Under the pieces are notes generated by a model that had not been told where the DNA came from, ran no database searches, and saw nothing but the letters and a program-made list of their open reading frames with translations. DNA of 11,287 nt. Source: a bacterium (GTDB lineage Bacteria; Actinomycetota; Humimicrobiia; Humimicrobiales; Humimicrobiaceae). Of this stretch, positions 6,073-11,287 are shown piece after piece. The stretch lies in contig JAUWQC010000019.1 in the NCBI GenBank assembly GCA_030611285.1, positions 1 through 11,287 on the forward strand, given 5' to 3'. Every line of letters starts with the position of its first letter. Position 1 is the first letter of the stretch. A program made the position numbers and the translations under genes.

Positions 6073-6891
6073 CTATCTAATTTTCTTTCCAATAACACTG
6101 GCAATATTTCTTACCTGGCGTACCAGCTCCGCCAGCTCTTTTGCATTCAAGGACTGTTGTCCATCACTAAGTGCCTGTGAAGGATTAGGATGAGTCTCAA
6201 CAATAAGGCCGTCTGCACCCACTGCAATCGCTGCCCTGCTCATAGGAATAACCAGATCACTCTGTCCCGTGGCATGAGAAGGATCAATAATTATAGGAAG
6301 TTTACTCAATTTTTTAATGACCGGGACCGCTGACAGATCCAGTGTAAATCTGGTACTAGTTTCAAATGTTCTTATCCCTCTTTCGCACAGCACTACTTCT
6401 GTATTTCCTCTTAAAGTTATATACTCAACTGCAAGCAGCCATTCCTTTATTGACGATGCCCATCCTCTTTTAAGGATAACCTTTTTATTTCTTTCATTTG
6501 CCACTCTGCCCACTTTTTTAAGCAGCGCAAAATTAGACATATTCCTGGTGCCGATTTGCAGGACATCTGCGTTATCAGCTACTATATCAACATTTTCAGT
6601 ATCAGTAACTTCGGTTACTGTCTTAAGACCATATTTAACATTAATTTCCTTTAGATACTTTAGACCTTTTTTTCCAAGTCCCTGAAAGCTGTAGGGAGAC
6701 GTTCTGGGCTTATAAGCTCCGCCCCGCATAAATAAAAGTCCCAGATCCTTTACTATTTTTGCAGTAGCATCTAACTGCTCCCAGCTCTCAATTGCGCACG
6801 GCCCTGCAATTATAGTAATATAGCCTTCTTCAATCAGCTTTGCAGTGTCTTTGTCTTTAATTCCTTCAAGTTTTTCTTTTTTATTTTCCAT
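6073..6891 (-). CDS. aroF: 3-deoxy-7-phosphoheptulonate (DAHP) synthase, type I-beta
   Basis: Catalyses phosphoenolpyruvate + erythrose 4-phosphate to DAHP, the first step of the shikimate pathway, in the cytoplasm. The 272 residues form a bare TIM-barrel of the KDO8PS-like I-beta class. AGPCAIES (29-36) carries the metal-binding Cys32, and KPRTSPYSFQG (61-71) is the substrate loop. DPSHATG (203-209) has His206, VETHPNP (231-237) has Glu232 and ALSDGQQ (240-246) has Asp243, completing the metal site. There is no N-terminal ferredoxin-like regulatory domain, as in Thermotoga, and no fused chorismate mutase, as in Bacillus. A free-standing chorismate mutase lies directly upstream, so feedback control, if any, might come through that partner (inference). 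The ATG at 6891 is the only plausible start, although the Shine-Dalgarno is poor. The upstream gap is 68 bases and the downstream gap to pcrA is 11. Confidence 0.94.
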   Translation of the reverse strand: MENKKEKLEGIKDKDTAKLIEEGYITIIAGPCAIESWEQLDATAKIVKDLGLLFMRGGAYKPRTSPYSFQGLGKKGLKYLKEINVKYGLKTVTEVTDTENVDIVADNADVLQIGTRNMSNFALLKKVGRVANERNKKVILKRGWASSIKEWLLAVEYITLRGNTEVVLCERGIRTFETSTRFTLDLSAVPVIKKLSKLPIIIDPSHATGQSDLVIPMSRAAIAVGADGLIVETHPNPSQALSDGQQSLNAKELAELVRQVRNIASVIGKKIR

Positions 6892-6959
6892 TTAAAGATA
6901 TTTCTTTCTAATATAAAATAATCATTATTGGATACTTTTAAAATACAGCAACCGGATAT

Positions 6960-7244
6960 TTAGAGACTCTCATCTTTTTCCAAAACCTGAACATTTCTCA
7001 GGATGCTTTCAAAAATCTGTATAATATTATCATTATACAGGGGACCCTTATTATATTTAATAATATTATTAATTAATTCTTCCTCCCTTTTTGCATCGTA
7101 TAAAGGTACATTTCTATCTTCTTTCAACCTTTTTATTTTCATTACTGCTTCTGCCCTTTTATTTAGAAAATCTACAATATTTTTATCAATTTCATTGATC
7201 TCTTCTCTATATTTTTTTAACTTTTCTTTAAAGTTGTTTTCCAT
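6960..7244 (-). CDS. aroQ: Chorismate mutase, AroQ class (monofunctional)
   Basis: Rearranges chorismate to prephenate for Phe/Tyr synthesis. The 94 residues are an all-helical AroQ domain. Aligned by eye to the E. coli P-protein domain, catalytic Arg11, Arg28, Lys39, Asp48, Arg51 and Glu52 correspond to Arg13, Arg30, Lys41, Asp50, Arg53 and Glu54 here. The Gln88 position appears to be Glu89, a substitution also known from other mutases. I chose the ATG at 7244 because AAAGGAG lies five bases upstream. The longer in-frame start at 7286 would overlap guaA by 10 bases and add 14 residues ([14 protein letters not shown]) not seen in the family. The gene sits 32 bases after guaA and 68 before DAHP synthase. 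Mutase and DAHP synthase are often fused, so the two products may form a complex. Confidence 0.85.
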   Translation of the reverse strand: MENNFKEKLKKYREEINEIDKNIVDFLNKRAEAVMKIKRLKEDRNVPLYDAKREEELINNIIKYNKGPLYNDNIIQIFESILRNVQVLEKDESL

Positions 7245-7249
7245 CAATA

Positions 7250-7256
7250 CTCCTTT
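7250..7256 (-). promoter_or_regulatory. Ribosome binding site AAAGGAG that sets the aroQ start
   Basis: AAAGGAG on the minus strand with a five-base spacer to the ATG at 7244. It favours the 94-residue protein over the longer frame that begins inside guaA. Confidence 0.75.
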
Positions 7257-7276
7257 AATTCTTTTTTTATTTTCAT

Positions 7277-8809
7277 TTACTCCCATTCTATAGTACTCGG
7301 TGGCTTCGAGCTTATATCATATACCACTCTGTTTACTCCATCAACCTCACCTATAATTCTTGTGCTCATTCTTTCAAGTACCTTATGCGGAAGCTTCACC
7401 CAATCAGCAGTCATTGCATCAGCGCTGCTCACTGCTCTTATTATTATAGGATATGCATATGTCCTTTCATCACCCATCACCCCTACACTTTTAATGCTTG
7501 CAAGCACAGCAAAAGACTGCCAGATACTTTTATACAGCCCTGCTCTCTTTATTTCCTCAACTACTATCTCATCTGCATTCTGAAGTATTTTTATCTTTTC
7601 TTCCGTAACCTCGCCAATTATTCTGATTGCCAGGCCAGGTCCGGGAAACGGCTGTCTCCAGAGTATCTCATCCGGAAGACCTAATTCTATTCCTATCTTC
7701 CTTATTTCATCTTTAAATAACAACCTTAAAGGCTCAATTAATTTAAGTCTCATATCAGCCGGAAGGCCGCCTACATTATGATGTGTCTTTATTCTAGCAG
7801 CATCTCTGGTACCGCTTTCTATCACATCCGGGTATAGTGTCCCCTGCACCAGGTAATTTGCATTTTTTATCTTTGACGCCTCTTCTTCAAATATTCTTAT
7901 AAATTCATTTCCAATTATCTTTCTTTTCTTTTCAGGGTCTGTGATTCCCACCAGTTTACTTAAAAATCTATCCCTGGCATTTATATGAATCAGGTTAATT
8001 TTAAAATTTTGTTTGAACGTTTCCACAACCTTGCCTGCCTCCCCTTTCCGGAGAAGTCCATGATCAACAAAAATGCAGGTAAGTTTATTACCAACAGCTT
8101 TGCTTACTAAAACTGCCGCTACCAAAGAATCTACTCCTCCGCTCAGACCGCATATAACTCTTCCCTCTTTTATTTTATCTTTTACTTTTTTTATCTGTTT
8201 TTCAATAATAGAAACCATAGTCCAGGTAGGTGAGCATCCACAGATATCAAACAGGAAATTCTTAAGTATATCCATTCCGGATGGAGTATGCATTACCTCT
8301 GGATGAAACTGTATCCCATATATTTTATTTTTAGGTTCTTCTATACCCGCAATAGGAAGATTGGGAGTGGAAGCTATCACATTAAAGGCTGGAGGAATCT
8401 TAACCACACTATCCTTATGGCTCATCCAGCAGGTTTCCAGGGGCTTTAAGTCTTTAAAAAGTGGTGATTTTAAGTTCAGTTTTATTTTTGTTTTTCCATA
8501 CTCGTTGTGTCCGCTGGTGACAATCCCACCATCAAATAACCGGGCTATCAACTGCATTCCGTAACAAATTCCAAGTATGGGTATGCCCAGAGAAAAAATC
8601 TCTTTATCCACTACAGGAACTTTTCTGTCTTTTGATAGAATACTATAGGGCGAACCAGAAAGTATCAGGCCACTGGGTTTCTTTTCCTTTATTTTTTCAA
8701 TATTAGTATCATATGGAATAAGTTCAGAATAAACCCTGAGTTCCCTGACTCTCCTTGTAATTAATTGGCTGTATTGCCCTCCAAAATCAATTACCGGTAC
8801 ACTATCCAT
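7277..8809 (-). CDS. guaA: GMP synthase (glutamine-hydrolysing)
   Basis: Converts XMP to GMP with ATP and glutamine; a cytoplasmic purine enzyme. The 510 residues form the normal three parts. A class I glutamine amidotransferase (about 1-190) has Cys82 in GICYGMQ and His169/Glu171 in FHPEV. The PP-loop ATP pyrophosphatase domain has SGGVDS at 223-228 and the XMP-site motifs HHNVGGLP (343-350) and RQPFPGPGL (385-393). The dimerisation domain ends in the conserved [11 protein letters not shown]. All key residues are intact and the length is typical. The ATG at 8809 lies one base after the guaB3 stop, with TGGGG seven bases upstream as a modest ribosome binding site, so translation is probably coupled. 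The XMP-making and XMP-using enzymes are therefore produced together. Confidence 0.97.
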   Translation of the reverse strand: MDSVPVIDFGGQYSQLITRRVRELRVYSELIPYDTNIEKIKEKKPSGLILSGSPYSILSKDRKVPVVDKEIFSLGIPILGICYGMQLIARLFDGGIVTSGHNEYGKTKIKLNLKSPLFKDLKPLETCWMSHKDSVVKIPPAFNVIASTPNLPIAGIEEPKNKIYGIQFHPEVMHTPSGMDILKNFLFDICGCSPTWTMVSIIEKQIKKVKDKIKEGRVICGLSGGVDSLVAAVLVSKAVGNKLTCIFVDHGLLRKGEAGKVVETFKQNFKINLIHINARDRFLSKLVGITDPEKKRKIIGNEFIRIFEEEASKIKNANYLVQGTLYPDVIESGTRDAARIKTHHNVGGLPADMRLKLIEPLRLLFKDEIRKIGIELGLPDEILWRQPFPGPGLAIRIIGEVTEEKIKILQNADEIVVEEIKRAGLYKSIWQSFAVLASIKSVGVMGDERTYAYPIIIRAVSSADAMTADWVKLPHKVLERMSTRIIGEVDGVNRVVYDISSKPPSTIEWE

Positions 8810-8810
8810 A

Positions 8811-9971
8811 TTACGACCCCATACCTACTTTCTGTTGCTGTTGGTGAAGTTTACCTTCTGTTTTAATTGATGGAGCCACCACTACTTCAGCTTTCTGGAA
8901 ATCCTTGATGTTTTCATAACCGCATGTAGCCATTGAAGTTCTCAGCGCTCCAAATAGATTTAAAGTTCCATCATTTTCAAATGCAGGTCCCACCAGTATT
9001 TCTCCCAAACTAGCAGCTACATCTGTCTTAATTCTGGTACCCCTTGGAAGATCGGGGTGGAAGGTGGCCATACCCCAGTGATAACCCCTGCCTGGAGCTT
9101 CTTTAGCTCTTGAAAGCGGGGAACCTATCATAACCAGATCTGCGCCGCAGGCAATAGCTTTCGCAATATCTCCACCTGTATGCATACCGCCATCGGCAAT
9201 CACTAATGAGTACTGTCCTGTTTCCTCCAGATGTCTGACTCTCGCAGCTGAAGCATCCGCAATCGCAGTAGCCTGAGGCACACCAATTCCCAGCACCTCC
9301 CTTGTGGTACACGCTGCTCCGGGACCGACACCTACTAGAACACCAACCGCTCCTGTCCGCATCAGGTGCAGGGAAGTGGAATATGATGCACAGCCGCCAA
9401 CTATTACCGGTACCGGACATTCAGGAATAAATTTTTTCAAATCCAACGGCATTTTTGTCTTACTCACATGCTCAGCGCTAACCACCGTACCCTGTATTAT
9501 CAGAATATCAAGACCAGCATCTATAGCTATATTATAATACTTTTCAACATTTTTAGGAGTCAAGGAGGCGCAGGCTATATCACTTTCTTTCTTTATCTGT
9601 TTTACTCTTTTAGCAATTAATTCCTCTTTAATGGGCTTACTATAAATTTTCTGCATTTTACTGGTAGCTTCTCCTGCAGAAAATTTTGAAATTCTTTCCA
9701 GAATTTCATCCGCATTATCATATCTGCACTGCAGACCCTCTAAATTCAGCACAGCAAGCCCCCCTACTTTTCTCATTTCTATAGCAAATCTCACATCTAC
9801 AACACCATCCATTGCTGAAGCCAGTACAGGCAGTTCAAGCTTATATTCTCCAATTTTTACTGAAATATCAATATCCTCCGGATCCCTGGTTCTCCTACTC
9901 GGGACTATTGATACTTCATCAAAACCATAAGATCTCCTGCCGGTTTTCCCCTTGCCAATTTCTATTTCCAT
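8811..9971 (-). CDS. guaB3: GuaB3-type IMP dehydrogenase family protein
   Basis: Related to IMP dehydrogenase (IMP + NAD to XMP). The catalytic loop is present as [13 protein letters not shown] (214-226) with the nucleophile Cys221, and [10 protein letters not shown] (258-267) is the phosphate-binding strand. No CBS pair is inserted; residues ~80-130 form a short alternative linker, and the total of 386 residues equals GuaB3 length rather than the ~485 of canonical GuaB. The tail [16 protein letters not shown] (297-312) and [16 protein letters not shown] (337-352) closely match cyanobacterial and actinobacterial GuaB3. Cyanobacterial GuaB3 acts as an IMP dehydrogenase, while the actinobacterial role is unsettled. 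The position one base before guaA argues for the IMP dehydrogenase role here. AAGGGG (9977-9982) precedes the ATG by five bases and overlaps the plsY stop. Confidence 0.92.
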   Translation of the reverse strand: MEIEIGKGKTGRRSYGFDEVSIVPSRRTRDPEDIDISVKIGEYKLELPVLASAMDGVVDVRFAIEMRKVGGLAVLNLEGLQCRYDNADEILERISKFSAGEATSKMQKIYSKPIKEELIAKRVKQIKKESDIACASLTPKNVEKYYNIAIDAGLDILIIQGTVVSAEHVSKTKMPLDLKKFIPECPVPVIVGGCASYSTSLHLMRTGAVGVLVGVGPGAACTTREVLGIGVPQATAIADASAARVRHLEETGQYSLVIADGGMHTGGDIAKAIACGADLVMIGSPLSRAKEAPGRGYHWGMATFHPDLPRGTRIKTDVAASLGEILVGPAFENDGTLNLFGALRTSMATCGYENIKDFQKAEVVVAPSIKTEGKLHQQQQKVGMGS

Positions 9972-9976
9972 TTATT

Positions 9977-9982
9977 CCCCTT
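9977..9982 (-). promoter_or_regulatory. Ribosome binding site AAGGGG of guaB3, overlapping the plsY stop
   Basis: Minus-strand AAGGGG, five bases before the ATG at 9971, shares bases with the TAA of plsY (9981-9983). The overlap suggests that ribosomes ending plsY can restart on guaB3. Confidence 0.65.
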
Positions 9983-10637
9983 ATCTTTTAAGTTTTTTCT
10001 CTTCTCTATTTATTAATCTTTTAATATTTTCTCTATGAGTAACAAAAATAAGCGCACACCAGAAAAATGTTGCAATTACTATCGGCCACGTATGTCCGGT
10101 AAAATAAAATACAATGGGAACAGTAATAGTCGCACTTAAAGATGCCAGAGATACAATTCTAAAAACCAGTAAAATAACAGCCCAGGTGCCAAGAATAATA
10201 ACAAATGGAAGTATCTTCAACCATATGGGATTATCCATGAATGGCAGCATTGACACTCCGATTACTACTCCAAAAGAAGTTGCGATTCCCTTTCCACCTT
10301 TAAATTTAATGTAGACAGGAAAATCATGGCCCAATACAACAGCAACGGATACGATGGAAAGAAGTATTAGATTCTTATCCTGAGGATAAATCTGAGGATA
10401 AATGAAGTACAGTACCAGTATCGGTGTGAACCCTTTTATGACATCAACAACTATTGTTAAAATACCATAACCTGCACCAAGGGTACGTGTAACGTTAGTC
10501 CCCCCCACATTTCCGCTTCCATATTTTCTTATATCGTCACCCTTCTTTATTCTATGAATTACATACGCAGTGGGAAACGCGCCAAAAAGGTAGGCTGCAA
10601 TTATAAACGTAATCTTATAAAATAAATTAATATTCAT
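9981..10637 (-). CDS. plsY: Glycerol-3-phosphate acyltransferase PlsY
   Basis: An inner-membrane enzyme that transfers the acyl group from acyl-phosphate (made by PlsX) to glycerol 3-phosphate, giving lysophosphatidic acid, the first step of phospholipid synthesis. The 218 residues contain about five hydrophobic spans (near 8-27, 55-80, 90-104, 136-160 and 170-203). The three conserved PlsY motifs are all here: SGNVGGTN (41-48), KFKGGKGIATS (111-121) and the C-terminal THRENIKRL (200-208). The length is normal for the family. The ATG at 10637 is natural for the family, but only a distant AGGT lies upstream, so initiation may be weak. This is the first gene of the six-gene run, with guaB3 starting nine bases after its stop. 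No metabolic link to the following genes is obvious beyond shared growth control. Confidence 0.95.
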   Translation of the reverse strand: MNINLFYKITFIIAAYLFGAFPTAYVIHRIKKGDDIRKYGSGNVGGTNVTRTLGAGYGILTIVVDVIKGFTPILVLYFIYPQIYPQDKNLILLSIVSVAVVLGHDFPVYIKFKGGKGIATSFGVVIGVSMLPFMDNPIWLKILPFVIILGTWAVILLVFRIVSLASLSATITVPIVFYFTGHTWPIVIATFFWCALIFVTHRENIKRLINREEKKLKR

Positions 10638-10930
10638 AATATATAATAATAATTACCTATTATTTTGGTTTAGAAACTCTAGAAAAATCAAAAAGATATG
10701 AATCCTTTAAAAACCGTAAATTACTTTCTAAAAATCCATAGAATAATAATAAAAGAAATATTACTATAAGTCATTGATTTATTCAATTTATTAAGTGAGA
10801 TTTTCGGGTCTGGCAAGTGGCTTTTTGATTTCATCATTAATTTTTTTATTTTTAATTTTAAGACTAGATTCTTTTTTTATGTTATTCATTTATTTAAACT
10901 ATGCGGAAAATTTTAACACTAAAAAGAAAT
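10638..10930. other. AT-rich spacer upstream of plsY
   Basis: Nearly 300 bases separate the recombinase stop from plsY. The promoter of the six-gene operon should lie here, reading leftwards. Several AT-rich -10-like strings occur (for instance around 10638-10660), but none has a convincing -35 partner. No tRNA, no clear attachment-site repeat and no strong terminator after the recombinase is visible. One doubtful short frame (10791-10889) is listed separately. Confidence 0.5.
10791..10889 (-). CDS. Doubtful 32-residue hydrophilic small ORF
   Basis: An ATG at 10889 opens a 32-codon frame ending in TAA at 10791-10793. It encodes a Lys/Asn/Ile-rich peptide that closes with KPLARPENLT. It lies 41 bases after the recombinase stop on the same strand. 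There is no Shine-Dalgarno motif and the composition is what AT-rich DNA gives by chance, except for the better-mixed last ten residues. It may be a remnant of a longer gene. No family is recognised. Confidence 0.15.
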   Translation of the reverse strand: MNNIKKESSLKIKNKKINDEIKKPLARPENLT

Positions 10931-11287
10931 TTATAAAAATCTTTTAGAGAATTTCATGCCGTTTTCTACGTCTATGTTGGCCAGAGTGATGTAGATAGTG
11001 GTTGTGCTGATATCGGAATGTCCCAGAATTCGCCTTAGTATCTCTATATCTTTTGTCTGCTTATAGTATTGTGTGGTATAGGTATGCCTTAGAGTATGGG
11101 GTAAAATATTTTTATCTATTCCGGCTTTTTGAGCATATCTTTTTACCATTTGCTGAATGTACCTATCTGAAAGTTTCTTTCCTTTAAGTGCTGAGAAAAA
11201 GAAATTTCTTTTAGGTCTTATATTGCTCCAGTTATCTAAAAGATTAGTAAGGTAATCCGGTATGGCAAGAGCTTTGTCCTTTTTCCC
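10931..11287 (-). CDS. Tyrosine recombinase/integrase, C-terminal part (runs off the window)
   Basis: The minus-strand frame is open from the window edge to TAA at 10931-10933, giving 118 residues. The ATG at 11149 is internal and not the start, because sensible recombinase sequence continues upstream to the edge. The catalytic C-terminus is present: HTLRHT (64-69) with the second Arg and its His, LGHSDISTTT (88-97) with the His, and the nucleophile Tyr99 in TIYITL. GKKDKALAIP at the edge fits the beta-hairpin that carries the catalytic Lys. The first catalytic Arg and the core-binding domain must lie beyond the edge. Such enzymes cut and rejoin DNA through a covalent Tyr link. This one could be an element integrase or a Xer-like chromosome-dimer resolvase; the fragment cannot decide. 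Confidence 0.88.
   Translation of the reverse strand, partial: GKKDKALAIPDYLTNLLDNWSNIRPKRNFFFSALKGKKLSDRYIQQMVKRYAQKAGIDKNILPHTLRHTYTTQYYKQTKDIEILRRILGHSDISTTTIYITLANIDVENGMKFSKRFL

Noticed and set aside
7245..7286. Longer aroQ start (ATG at 7286) overlapping the end of guaA
   Set aside because: The internal ATG at 7244 has a much better ribosome binding site and matches the family N-terminus.
7003..7293. Plus-strand hydrophobic open frame opposite aroQ
   Set aside because: It is a Leu/Ser/Phe-rich shadow of the Lys/Glu-rich helical mutase on the other strand, without a ribosome binding site.
9103..9420. Alternative-frame open stretch of 105 codons inside guaB3 on the same strand
   Set aside because: Its Cys/Arg/Ser-rich sequence has no domain logic and guaB3 itself is conserved throughout.

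Overview
The window looks like chromosome of an uncultured, low-GC bacterium. It carries ordinary bacterial housekeeping genes, Shine-Dalgarno sites, ATG/GTG/TTG starts and no archaeal features. A GuaB3-type IMP dehydrogenase, a stand-alone type I-beta DAHP synthase and an M29 aminopeptidase are compatible with a deep-branching anaerobe. Candidatus Atribacterota is one possibility, but this is only a guess from gene content and style; the sequence holds no rRNA or other decisive marker. No tRNA, rRNA, CRISPR array, complete insertion sequence or riboswitch was recognised.

Left part (1-2357), loosely packed and compositionally patchy. It has a possible 3' end of an unknown gene at the edge, then a minus-strand PP-loop ATPase of the DUF71/COG2102 (Dph6-like) family. 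The last ~55 codons of that gene are GC-rich, foreign-looking sequence. Directly upstream is a cysteine-rich reading frame with no usable start, probably a gene remnant. A very AT-rich plus-strand VOC (glyoxalase-fold) gene and a minus-strand membrane methyltransferase of the ICMT/PEMT type follow, converging on each other.

Middle (2358-3814). A divergent intergenic region of about 340 bases contains two related CGAAGTA(C/T)TTCG palindromes. It is followed by a plus-strand M29 metallo-aminopeptidase that converges with the end of the large operon, leaving a 6-base gap.

Right part (3821-10637). Six tightly spaced minus-strand genes are probably one transcription unit, in the order plsY - guaB3 - guaA - aroQ - DAHP synthase - pcrA. 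They cover the first acylation step of phospholipid synthesis (PlsY), the IMP to XMP to GMP branch (GuaB3 then GuaA), the entry step of the shikimate pathway plus chorismate mutase (DAHP synthase, AroQ), and a UvrD/PcrA helicase. The two GMP genes are one base apart. Chorismate mutase and DAHP synthase, which are fused in some other bacteria, are here separate neighbours.

Right edge (10638-11287). An AT-rich spacer with at most one doubtful 32-codon frame is followed by the C-terminal catalytic half of a tyrosine recombinase that runs off the window. This suggests that a mobile-element boundary or a xer-type gene lies just beyond.

No clearly new multi-gene system is visible. The most unusual signals are in-frame extra segments with palindromic character in two genes (the DUF71 gene and pcrA), the cysteine-rich remnant, and the paired palindromes at 2414-2465.
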